A stretch of DNA of 64,000 nt from Thalassia testudinum (Eukaryota; Streptophyta; Magnoliopsida; Alismatales; Hydrocharitaceae). Made by a program: the position numbers and the translations under genes. The notes below the pieces were generated by a model. The model searched no databases and was not told where the DNA came from. It worked only from the letters and a program-made list of their open reading frames with translations. Shown here piece by piece: positions 1 through 10,478 of the stretch. Positions within the stretch are counted from its first letter, which is position 1. Each line of letters opens with the position of its first letter. The stretch covers positions 21,440,501 through 21,504,500 of the forward strand of contig JAZHRO010000036.1 in NCBI GenBank assembly GCA_037157565.1, read 5' to 3'.

Positions 1-1063
1 TCACAATTCATGCGATGAAACCCACATCAAAATTCGCATCCAAACTCGCATTAGAAAGGCATTCATGAGATTGGGAATCCATCAAGTTCTACGGATTTAG
101 AGATTATTGCAGAAAAATTGGAAAAAGTTGATATCGTGGCGAAGCATCCCGATGAGTTCTGAAACACAATGAAGACTCTTACGCCTCTACTTGCTACGCA
201 AAATCCCGCACGCTTACCAGTTTCGTAAATTCCCACTGGGAGGGAATTTGTGAATAATCTAGATTATAAAGATCCATCTTCCTTGGGTTTTCTATCTACT
301 CCACCAACCCAAGGAGGGAGCTTTGTCCCACAATCTTTCCCATCTCTTTCCCGACTTCTAGTTTTTGTAGAAAACACGCCATATCCTTATGATTTGAATG
401 CCATCCAGGGATTTACACCAAGATCAAACCCATATTCGAATACCAATAATCCTGGATAGCGTAATCACCCTAATTTCTCTTGGTCTGACCATTCACAAAG
501 ATGGTCATATCTGACTCAGACCAGGAAAAACCCACCTATGTTGCCATTTTACCAACCAAACACGAGACCATTTCACGTGGGTTCGCAAAACAACGTGGGG
601 CCAAATAGAGACTCGCAACTCAATCAGATTTTACGAGTTGTGAATGTGAGTCAACGACACAATGCTAAAGCACTTGCTGAAGTCCAACGGCAATGTTCGA
701 TAGAACTGGCTGACCTTAGGGGCCAAATCACTTAATTAGTTAAGTCTCATCAGCTAGGGGCCTTTCCATGCTAGCTAGTTCCAAACCCTAGGAATATCTT
801 GTAGAGATTTCACCCAGGAGGTCAAAATCCAAATCAGGGACAAGTCCACTTCCTTAACCTAATACCCCTGAATCAAAATCCAAATCAAAATCCACCCACT
901 GCACCACCCGACTATTAGTATACAAATCTGCAGCAATCTTTTTCGACTTAAGGCGACTAGCTTTACTCTCTAATCTATCTTTCCAAAATCAAGCTTCTAC
1001 ATGTTCACTAGCTTCTTCTTCACATGCGAGTATTAACTCAGTTACAACCCATCGTGGGACTTC
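1..1063 (+). pseudogene. E3 gag, C-terminal part, left of E1 insertion
   Basis: Two open stretches (250-459 and 538-735) and the sequence between them resemble the Pro/Asn-rich C-terminal half of Athila gag. A recognisable block is NPG-stop-RNHPNFSWS near 450-485. E2 has the same words with Trp in place of the stop (NPGWRNHPNFTWS). Around 600-740 a helical Gln/Arg-rich stretch ends in a stop at 733-735. Sequence beyond it is still gag-like (repeated Asn-Gln-Asn-Pro near 870-900) but broken. No zinc knuckle is visible. The fragment ends at the ACTTC duplication made by E1 and continues at 19767. Confidence 0.7.
1059..1063. repeat. Left target-site duplication of E1 (ACTTC)
   Basis: The five bases ACTTC before the E1 5' LTR are repeated exactly at 19762-19766 after its 3' LTR. 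Five bases is the normal duplication size for Ty3/Gypsy integrases. This fixes the E1 ends and shows insertion of one ~18.7 kb unit into E3 gag. Confidence 0.9.
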
Positions 1064-1289
1064 TGATAAATGCCAGTTTATCATCATTCTTATGCATTAA
1101 AACAAACCTAGCTCCTAGGATTTTACTCTGCAAATAGGTTTTTGAGCTGCATTTAGGCATTAACTAGGTTAGGCATGCATTGCATTTTCTTTTGTTGTTT
1201 TAATGTGTTTTTGTGAGTGTTAGGGATGAACAAAAATACAGATCCCTAAAATCCTAGCACTTAAGAAGGAAAATGGCAAAGGAGGAGCT

Positions 1290-1970
1290 CAGACTAGCTG
1301 GAACTCAGCTTGATCCAGCTCACCACAGTTGGAACCTAGCTCACTTGAACTAGGGTTAGCTCATCCCTACTCCATTCAGCTAATCTTAGCTGAATGGCAA
1401 CTCAAGAGAGTTCATCTTAGCTCACCCTAGCTCAAGTCAGCTCAGATCCAGCTCAACCTAGTTGAGTCTAGCTCATTTTAGCTCCCACTAGTCCATTGGG
1501 AGCTCTAGCTAGATTAGCTAAGTTGACTGGAGCTCACCGCAACTCAGATCCAGCTACATCCTGCCCCACTCAACTCCAGCCAGCTGAAGAAGAATTCATC
1601 CCAGCTCAGGAAGCTCAAGTCCAGCTCCCGGGGACCCAGCTTAGCTCAGGCTAATTGAGCTAAGCTACCTTAGCTGTCTCAACCAACTCAATCCTCCCTG
1701 GGAGCACCAGACCTAGCTCACCTCAACTCCATTCAACATAAGCCAGCTCACTTTAGCTTGCCTTAGTAGCTAGCAAAGAACTAGCAAGCTAAGCCAGCTG
1801 GAGTAGCCCCATGTTGACGTCTTCAGCAGCTACCAACTCCACTTTAGCTCCGGACTCCTCAAAACCAGCTCCTCCCTCCAAACCCTAGCTCCAACACCTC
1901 CTCCTCTACTCCATCATTAGTTAAGCTAGCTTATCTTAGCTTATCTTAGCTTAACTTAGCCATGCTCCAG
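1290..1970 (+). repeat. AGCTC-rich degenerate array in E1 U3
   Basis: The tetranucleotide AGCT, mostly as AGCTCA, AGCTCC or TAGCT, recurs every few to ~20 bases across about 680 bases, ending in a TTAGC/TTATC run near 1920-1965. Spacing is irregular, so this is a degenerate array rather than a clean tandem repeat. The same array lies in the 3' LTR and in E7, so it is a family trait. Confidence 0.8.
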
Positions 1971-2425
1971 CTTCCTTGGCTTGTACCACCCAGAAACCCT
2001 ACCTAACAACTCCACCAACTAGCTCCACCTAAGCTCCACATAAGCTAACCCTACTTGGCGCCAACCTAGCCTACCCACCACCTCCAAAAGACACCTAAAA
2101 GTGGCACCAAAACCACCCTAACTACCCCCTTGTTGGCACCACTTTTCCCTCCAAAAATCCCCTTCATCTCCACCACACATCTCCCCTTAAACCCATCTCC
2201 ACCCTCCACATAATCCCACCTTCTAGAAGCGTCAAAGTTGGTGCCAACCCATGGAACCTCTTGATGGTTGGCACCACTTTTATGTGCCTCTTGACCAACC
2301 CTAAATACCCCCCTTACACCCCTTAGGTGGCGCCAACCATCCTTAACCCTAGGATCATCTAACCACCTCCATCCTCCCATCTTAGCCCTCCATTTCAAGA
2401 GGCACCTTAACCCCTAATCCTATCC

Positions 2426-2434
2426 TATAAAAAG
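2426..2434 (+). promoter_or_regulatory. TATA box of E1 5' LTR
   Basis: TATAAAAAG lies in a C/A-rich stretch and is kept in the truncated internal LTR (7872) and the 3' LTR (18856). Its position about 900 bases before the LTR end fits a U3/R border just downstream. It is absent at the matching place in E7. Confidence 0.7.
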
Positions 2435-2623
2435 ACCACTACCCACCACCATTCAAACCATCCTTGGCTAGCAAATTCACTCACATACTCTACCTAGAGG
2501 CCATGCCCAAGAGAAAAGAAGAAGAAGAAGATTTAGGGGATATTTTGTCCCTTTGGTGCCTTCCCCTCTTCCCTTCTCTCTTGAGCCACGCCAGCCAAAG
2601 GAGAAGCCAGGCAAGGAAGATCA

Positions 2624-2743
2624 TTGGAGGAGATCTTGAAGGTGGTCCACACAACCTTGGAGGAGCTTTTGAGGGTGGTGCACGCCCACCCTTGGAGGAG
2701 AGCATTGAAGGTGGTAGCATCCACCTTGGAGGAGCTCTCAAGG
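2624..2743 (+). repeat. ~34-bp minisatellite (about 3.6 units) in E1 R/U5
   Basis: Units begin TTGGAGGAG and carry GGTGG followed by CCACC. They run about 33-35 bases each from 2624, with a final partial unit. The GGTGG/CCACC halves within each unit can pair as a short stem. The same array stands at 8069-8188 and 19051-19170. Confidence 0.65.
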
Positions 2744-3335
2744 AAGGAGAAGGAGGCCCTCTTTTCAAGACAACGAGCAGCTAGGCTTGGTGCAAGAAGA
2801 CTCCCTTCTTTACCAATTTTCGCAAGAGGATTTTTGTTTCTTTTATTGGTTTTAGATTTTTTCATTTCTAGTAGAAGCATTCCTCTACTTGTCTTGGAAA
2901 AGAACACAAATTCTAGTTAATCAAATTGCCTTCTTTTTACTTTCTATTGCAATTGTTGTTTTTGTTCTTGCACTTGTTTCACCTCTTCTTCCTAATTACT
3001 CTAGGCCTCCACTTGCCTAGATTGAGCCTAGGAAGAGGATATATCTATCTCTTAATTTTTAGTTAAGTAATTATAGGTGTTAGTACCTTCCGCCATAATT
3101 TGCATTTTGCCCTCGTCTTTTCAAAACAAAAAAATTACATATTTAAAATACCAGAAAGAAAGTTGAGATCTATTTTGTAAGCAAGAGAATTAATTTTGCA
3201 AACATTTGGCCTCCTTGGACGACCCTAGATACTCCCCTATCTAGGATACAAATTTAAAAGCATATGTGAATTCGCATGTTACAACGACATTAAAAACCCG
3301 CTTTTACAAATCATGCGACTTTTCGCATCACTTTT

Positions 3336-3353
3336 TGGCGCCATTGCCGGGGA
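3336..3353 (+). promoter_or_regulatory. Primer-binding site A of E1 (tRNA-Asp type)
   Basis: TGGCGCCATTGCCGGGGA lies five bases after the 5' LTR. It is complementary to the 3' end of plant tRNA-Asp(GTC) with one difference (A for G at position 9, a CpG-type change). This is the usual Athila primer site. Confidence 0.88.
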
Positions 3354-5033
3354 GGCACAACTTTGGATTAGTCATTTTTCTCTTGCTTGAAGTGGATCTC
3401 ATCCCCTTCTCTTTCTTTTCTTTTGTGTGTGCGGGAACTATTGCAGGAAGAAAGTAGGAATCTGGAAGCGAGACCTCAAAATTCCTTTTCTTCCTATGAA
3501 ATTCAGGTTGGTTCCCATTTCTTGTCACATTTAGGCTAAAAGACTACCAAAAAAATATTAAACTTGGCTTTCAGAACCCTAAACACTTTAATTAAGTGGA
3601 GTGGTGCCATAAAAATTCATTGTTTGCTTGAATGTTTCATTAACACCACTCCATTGCATGTATTGGTGTTCTATTTTTCGAGTCCAGATTTCTATCTGGA
3701 CTTGAAAAATCAATTCCTAATGCCACAGGCCTCCTAAAATCATAAAATTTCACACAGTGATTCCAAATTAAATTAGGAACATCTGTTCCAAACTTCAGAT
3801 CAATTGTCTTTGTATTTAATTTCTAAAAATTCATGGACTGCAAAGGGGTCACACCCTCTAATCTTCCTATTTTGCTACTGTCCATGAATTTTTTGAATTT
3901 TTATGCTCGCCTAGTTTTTGTGAAATTTAGCTTCATGGAATCCGTGTGAAATTTTACACATCATATAAAATCATCAAAATTTTCTGAGGTCAGTGGTAAT
4001 ACTAAAAAGTCTAAAATACTTGCGGATATCATTTCTGGACTTTGACACCAGTACACATAAAAAATTAAAATAATTAACAAAAAAATTCTTAAAATCTTAA
4101 AAAAATCTTTTATGGAATCCTTGTTTGATTTTTCATAAGGTAGTGGTATTGGTTGCATTGTTTGGACCACTACCTATTTGGAAAGCCTAAAAAGAATTCA
4201 TTGGTAGTAATTTTCTATATTAGGGTTCAAATCCAATTAGGGTTTCTTTTTTGCTTTTTAGTCCCACAATATAAAGGAAATATACCATCACCCATACAAC
4301 TTATTTTTCCTTTGATTGTGGAGTTTCAAACTTGTTTGAACATTTAAAAAGGAATAACCCTAAAACACATTCAATTAAATTGAATCCTAAAAATATAACT
4401 ACAAAAAAATTGTGTGACAACTTACTTTTCATTGGAACCACTTTCCAACTCTTGCACACACACAAAAAAAATTGAAATGACAGGGCAACAACCCAATTAA
4501 TGCCCTCCACATTCCGTGTGCATTATAGTATCCTAGACTTAACTAAAATTCGTAGCAACTTGACCCCTAAGGCTTAATCAACTTAGGCTTGCTATATAGG
4601 TCTTAAGTTTTCTTTAGTTAATACCAATTCTGTCATCTATATCTGGTGTTTAGGCTGAGGGGCCATGTCAAACGACCAGGTGCGGGTTTGTACAAGCACC
4701 TGGGGTTTTCACTGGGAAATGTTTGGGCCCAAACCTCCCCTTAAGCAACTTAGCTAGATTTGTTGATAGAACAGGTATTCACTATTGAATACTTATTTCC
4801 TACGTAGACCAACTCTTAGGTTTATTGTTTGGGTGCCGCAGTTAAGTTAGGTCTAGCTTTGTTTGTTTGAATTACACACTTTCTCTCATCTCTTTCTCTT
4901 CTCCTCCCCTCCAATTCTTCCCAAACAGTGCATGCACGGGCAATGGTCCCAAAAACCACACCTTAAGGGACCATCTGATTTCGTCCCCCATAGCGGAAAG
5001 TCATTATTTTCTTCCCCCTCCTCTTCTAAAAAA
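3354..5033 (+). other. E1 leader A (untranslated)
   Basis: About 1.7 kb of A/T-rich sequence without a credible reading frame lies between PBS-A and the first gag ATG. It is repeated with moderate divergence at 8800-10478. Long leaders are typical of Athila. A pyrimidine-rich stretch precedes gag near 4870-5030. No gene seen. Confidence 0.75.
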
Positions 5034-7080
5034 ATGGAAAACCCAGGAAGCCGACAAAAAAATTCTACTTCCACTTCTAACCCATCAGCCGACCTACAAG
5101 CTGACTTCACCCTCCCTCACCTTCCTAACTTGGAGCAACCAGAAATACCAGTAGGGCCAGGTGGCCCTCCAATTATAACTCAAAATCCAAATCCCTTTGC
5201 ACTAATGGTCGACCATTTGCTTCGACTAGAACAAAATAAAGAAGATTTAGCTAAGACTATCACAAACATAGCTAACTAAGGACAAAATCCACCACCCCAC
5301 CAACAGCCTATCGTTCCTCTTAAGGATTTCTATGATCCTTCCAATTATGAGGAAAGACCAGGGGTGGTCATACCATAAGGGGATTTCGAGATCCAACAAG
5401 CCATTCTAAACCTTATTTAACATTTTCATGGTCTTCCAAGAGAGGACCCCTTTTGTCATCTCGAGGAATTAACTGTCCTCGCTCAAACCACTCGTTCCTG
5501 CAATGTGCAAGAAGACATGTGATTAATGAGACTTTTTCCTCTCTCTCTTAAAGATAAAGCATCTCATTGGTTTAGAACGGTTGGGCGCCCTATTACCACC
5601 TGGCCTCAATTAAAAAGCACTTTTCTAAAAAAAATTTTTCCAATAGATTGAATGAATGCATTAAGAAGATCCATAATGACCTTCCAACAAAAAATTGGTG
5701 AACCCCTCCACTAAGCCTGGGAAAGATTTCAGGAAGTTCTAAGAATTTGTCCCCACCATGAAATTCCACAATTTCAGTTAGTGCAGATCTTCTATCATGG
5801 ATTAGAAGATCAATTGAAACGATTTGTGAATGCCTCATGTGGGGGCAATTTTCTTAACAAAGACACTGACAGTGCCTATCTCCTCTTTGAAGACATGAGT
5901 GAAAACTCATTTAACATGACTTCAATGGACACTTTTGGCATATCACAAAGCCCCAGACACGGAGTCCTTGAAATTGACTCCAAATCCACCTTTGTTCCAG
6001 TCACTCAAGATGATCTATATATGTTAGCTCAACGACAAGACCAGATGCAAATTCACCAAAAGAAAATGCAAGAAAAGCTCATAAATAAACAAGCTCCACA
6101 CATTCACTCTCCACTCACTAACCCCCCACACATTCTCCGAAGAGAAATCTACACAACATTAATGCCACATTTGTTTGCCAGCAATTTTTGGCAGATTTCC
6201 CGCAAGATTTGACCAGGAATTTTGATCAAAATATTTTTGATCCTACCTCGAAAAATATTTATGCTCTCTAGGAGCAATTTAGAAACCCCTCCAACACTTT
6301 CCATCAAAATTGGACGACTAACCTGAATCACTCCTGGAAAAACCTGAACCCGATTCCTTTTCCCAAACAAAACTATTTTGGGAATTATGGGCAACCTATG
6401 TATCAACCTGGACAATCCCAGGACGATATTAATAATCAGGTCATGAAAACTCTGCAAGGAATGCAGACTCAAATGACAAAAGTAACTTGCATGATTACCA
6501 ACTTGCAACACCAAGTTAAGGTTACTCCTGATCATCGACCTATTGGGAATTTACCTTCCCAACCCATGCCCAACCCAAATAATCAAAGGAATCAGTTCCA
6601 AGGTGGATATCCTAGTCAACCCATTCAACTAGCACCTTAGCATCCACCGGGTTTCAATAACAGTCAGGCTTCCCGTCCTCATCCAGAAACAACCAGACTG
6701 CAAATGCAGTTACTTTGTGGAATGGGAAAACCACTCACAATCCCCTGCCTGTTAAAGAAACTCGCTCTAATGAAACACAGATTAACTCTTCCCCATCTCC
6801 CCCTCCTATTGTTCAGGAACCAATTAATGCAAAACAGGGAAACCCTACTCCTTTTCCATAAGCCCTCCACTCTTCAAATAAGAAAAAGAAGAAATCCGAG
6901 CCCACTGAGAAGGAATTAATGGATTTATTTGGGCAAGTAGAAATTAATATCCCTCTTCTAGATGCCATTAAATACATCCCTGCCAATGCAAAATTTCTAA
7001 AAGATTTATGTACTCCGAAAGGGTAGCCCAAAAATTTATGAAAGGTGATCTTTCCAGAGACAGCTCAGTTGTGGAGAGCT
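5034..7080 (+). pseudogene. E1 gag, copy A
   Basis: The start is the ATG at 5034 (MENPGSRQK), which has an equivalent ATG at 10479 in copy B. An acidic Pro-rich N-terminus reads openly to a stop at 5277. The capsid-like core follows in pieces: KDKASHWFR near 5549-5576, then a fragment at 5781-6212 (FYHGLEDQLKRFVNAS). An Asn/Gln/Pro-rich tail (6398-6640) and a Lys-rich end near the protease follow. No CCHC knuckle is visible. Function in the family is particle formation and RNA packaging. Many stops and at least two frameshifts make it non-functional. Confidence 0.78.
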
Positions 7081-7084
7081 GACT

Positions 7085-7258
7085 GCCTCTTAAGAGAAAA
7101 GATCCCAGCACCCCCCTAATTCAACTTATCATTAATGATACCTCATTTGATTGCGCTTTGTTGGATCTTGGTGCCTCAATTAATCTTATCCCCACAGTTG
7201 GTTTTGAGGAATTTAAGAACGGTGAATTAAAGCCTATTGAGGTTACTCTCCAATTAGC
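7085..7258 (+). pseudogene. E1 protease, copy A, truncated by internal LTR
   Basis: The aspartic protease motif DLGAS followed by INLIP is intact near 7164-7190, and VTLQLA is read just before the break. In copy B the sequence continues with the rest of the protease. Here it changes at about 7258 into sequence from the middle of an LTR. A four-base overlap, TAGC, is shared by the two parent sequences at the joint. The flap and C-terminal half are missing. Confidence 0.78.
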
Positions 7259-8776
7259 TCCATGCCAGCCTCTTCAGCAGCAGTCAGCTCCAGTTTCAGC
7301 TCTAGACTCTCCTCCTCAGCTCCTCCCTCCAAACCCTAGCTCCAACACCTCCTCCTCTACTCCTCCATTAGCTAAGATAGCTTAGCTTAGCTTAGCTTAG
7401 CTTAGCTATGCTCCAACTTCCGTGGCTTATACCACCCCAAAACCGCACTTAACAACTCCACCCAACTAGCTCCACCTAAGCTCCACATAAGCTAACCTAC
7501 TAGGTGCCAACCTAGCCTACTCACCACCTCCAAAAGACACCTAAAAGTGGCGCCAAAACCACCCTAACTACCGCCTTGTTGGCACCACTTTTCCCTCCAA
7601 AAATCCCCTTCATCTCCACCACACAATTCCCCTTAAACCCATCTCCACCCTCCACATACCCCTTTCTTCTAGAACCTTTCTTGGCGCCACCTAAGACCCC
7701 CTTCTAGAAGCTATTTTGGTGCCAACTTCATAGGGTGTCACCACCTATAACCACTCCCTAGGAGTCCCTTGGGTTGGCGCAAAATGCCCTTGGCCATAGG
7801 ATCACCAACCACCTCCATCCTTCCATCTTAGCCCTCCATTCCAAGGGGCACCTTAACCCCCCATCCTACCCTATAAAAAGATCACTACCCACCACCATTC
7901 AATCCATCCTTGGCTAGCAAATTCACTCTCATATTCTACCTAGAAGCCCACGCCCAAGAGAGAAGAAGAAGAAGATTAAGGGGATATTCTGTCCCCTTGG
8001 TTCCTTCCCCTCTTCCCTTCTCTCTTGTGCCCACGCCAGCCAAAGGACAAGCCAGGCAAGGAAGATCTTTGGAGGAGATCTTGAAGGTGGTCTACACCAC
8101 CTTGGAGGAGCTTTTGAGGGTGGTGCACGCCCACCCCTTGGAGGAGAGCATTGAAGGTGGTACCATCCACCTTGGAGGAGCTCTCAAGGAAGGAGAAGAA
8201 GGAGGCCCTCTTTTCAAGCCAAGGAGTAGCTAGGCTTAAAGCAAGAAGACTCCCTTCTTCACCAATTTTTGCAAGAGGATTTGTATTTTTTTTATTGCTT
8301 TCAGATTTTTTCATTTCTAGTAGAAGCATTCCTCTACTTATCTTGGAAAAAGAACACAAATTCTAGTTAATCAAATTGCCTTCCTTTTACTTTCTATTTT
8401 AATTGTTGTTTTGGTTCTAGCACTTTTTTCACCTCTTCTTCCTAATTACTCTAGGCCTCCACTTGCCTAGAGTGAGCTTAAGAAGAGGATATATCTATCT
8501 CTTAAGTTTTAGTTAAGTAATTATAGGTGTTAGTACTTTCCGCTACAATTCGCACTTTGTCCATGTTATTTCAAAACACAATATATATATATATTTAAAA
8601 GACCAAAAAGAAAGTTGAGATGTATTTTTATCAAGAGAATTGAATTGCAATTTTTGCCTCCTTGGACGACCCTAGATACTCCCCTATCTAGGATATAAAT
8701 TTAAAAGCATATGCGAATTCGCGTGTTACAACGACATTAAAAACCCGCCTTTGCAAATCACGCGTATTTCGCATCA
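7259..8776 (+). repeat. Truncated internal LTR of E1 (5' part of U3 missing)
   Basis: From about 7259 the sequence matches the 5' LTR from about 1810 to its end: TTAGC run, GGYRCC palindromes, TATAAAAAG at 7872, GGAGGAG minisatellite at 8069, U5 and the terminal CGCATCA form. The first ~750 bases, including most of the AGCTC array and the terminal hairpin, are absent. It is directly followed by a second PBS, so it behaves as the end of a 5' LTR. Confidence 0.85.
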
Positions 8777-8781
8777 CTTTT

Positions 8782-8799
8782 TGGCACCGTTGCCGGGGA
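8782..8799 (+). promoter_or_regulatory. Primer-binding site B of E1 (tRNA-Asp type)
   Basis: TGGCACCGTTGCCGGGGA stands five bases after the internal LTR end, as at PBS-A. It differs from a perfect tRNA-Asp match at one position (A for G at position 5). Confidence 0.85.
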
Positions 8800-10478
8800 G
8801 GCACGGCTTTTCTATTCTTTCTCCTCTTGCTTGAAGTGGATCTCATCCCCTTCTCTTTCTTCTTTTTTGTGTGCAGGAACTATTGCAGGAAGAAAGCAGG
8901 AATCTGGAAGCGAGAGCTCAAAGTTCCTTTTCTTCCTGCGAAATTCAGGTTGGTTCCTCTTTCTGGTCACATAATTAATTAAAACTACCAAAAACATATT
9001 AAACTTGGCTTTCAAGATCCCAAAAAACTTGATTAAGTAGAGTGGTGCATTTTAAAATCCATTGTTTGCTTGAATGCTTCTTTAACACCACTCCATTGCA
9101 AGTATTGGTGTTCTATTTTTCGGGTCCAGATTTCTGTCCAGACTTGAAAAATCGATTCCTAACACCATAGGCCTCCTAAAATCATAAACTTTTATACAAT
9201 GATTCCAAATTAAGTTAGGAACATCTGTTTCAAATTTTAGATCAATTTAATGTATAATTAATTTTTAAAAATTCATGGACTGTAGATGGGTCACGTCCTC
9301 CAATCTTCCTATTTTGCTAATGTCCGTGAATTTTTCAAATTTTTACACTCATTCAATTGGTGTGAAATTTAGATTGTCGGAATCCTTATGAAATTTTACA
9401 CATCATATAAAATCACAAAAATTTTCTGAGGTCAGTGGTAATACTAAAAAGTCCAAAATACCCACAAGTATCATTTTTGGACTTTGACACTAGTACAATA
9501 AAAAATTCAAAATAATTACCAAAAAAGTTTCTAAAATATTACAAAAATCTTTTTTGGAATCCTTGTTTTATTTTTTTCAAAGTAGTGGTGTTGTTTGACT
9601 TGTTTGGACCACTGCTTAATACAGAAAGCCTAAAATTATTTCATTGGTAGTAATTTTTTATCTTAGGGATAATTGGCTTAGGGTTTCTTTCTTTCTTTTT
9701 AGAGACTCACATTAAAGGAAATTAACCATCACCAATACAACTTGCTTTCCCTTTGATTGTGTAGTTTCAAACTTGTTTGAAAATTTTAAAAGAAAAATCC
9801 TAAAACACATTTAATTAAATCAAATCCTAAAAGACAAAAATATAAAAAATTGTGTGACAACTTGATTTTCATTGGAGCCACTTTTCAATTCCTACACACA
9901 CACAAAAAAAAAAAAAAAAGAAATACCAGGGCAACAACCCAATTAACGCCCTCCACATTCCGTGTGCACTGTAGTATCCTAGACCTAATTAAAACTTGTA
10001 GCAACTTGACTCCTAAGGCTTCATCAACTTAGGCTTGCTATCTAGGTCATAAGTTTTCTTTAATTAGTACCAATTCTGTCATCTATATCTGGTGTTCAGG
10101 ATGAGGGGTCGTGTCAAAAAACCAGGAGCATTTTTGTACAAGCATCTGGGGTTTTCCCTGGGAAACTTTTGGGCCCAAACTTCCCCTTAAGCAACTTGGC
10201 TAGATTTGTTGACAGAATGGGTATTCACTATTGAATACTTATTTCCTACATAGACCAAGTCTTAGGTTTATTGTTAGGGAGCTGCATTTAAGTTAGGTCT
10301 AGCTTTGTTTGTTTGAATTGCACACTTTCTCTCATCTCTTTCTCTTCTCCTCCCCTCCGATTCTTCCCAAACAGTGCATGCACGGGTGACGATCCCAAAA
10401 ACCACACCTTGAGGGACCATCGGATTTCGCCCCCCATAGTAGAAAGTCATTGTTTTCTTCCCCTCCTCTTCTAAAAAA
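8800..10478 (+). other. E1 leader B (untranslated)
   Basis: Second copy of the leader at 3354-5033 with the same order of landmarks and many substitutions and small indels. An A-run of about 16 bases sits near 9904-9919. No gene seen. Confidence 0.75.

Larger units (their letters stand above)
1064..3330 (+). repeat. E1 5' LTR
   Basis: It starts TG and ends CA, and matches 17510-19761 along its whole length. It opens with an inverted repeat, TGATAAA and TTTATCA around a 6-nt loop (1064-1083). Next come a ~700-bp AGCTC-rich array (about 1290-1970), a group of GGCGCC/GGYRCC palindromes (2055-2340), a TATA box (2426), a GGAGGAG minisatellite (2624-2743) and an A/T-rich U5. PBS-A follows five bases after the end. 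Short open frames inside (for example 2464-2784) are not kept as proteins in the other copies and are not called genes. Confidence 0.9.

Noticed and set aside
2464..2920. Overlapping open frames on both strands in the E1 LTR
   Set aside because: They lie over the GGAGGAG minisatellite, differ in frame and length in the other two E1 LTR copies, and match no known protein.
7259..8776. Two independent nested elements in place of one composite E1
   Set aside because: No second target duplication, no LTR start at 7259 and no 3' LTR for the first half. The outer ACTTC duplication fits a single insertion, although later recombination cannot be excluded.
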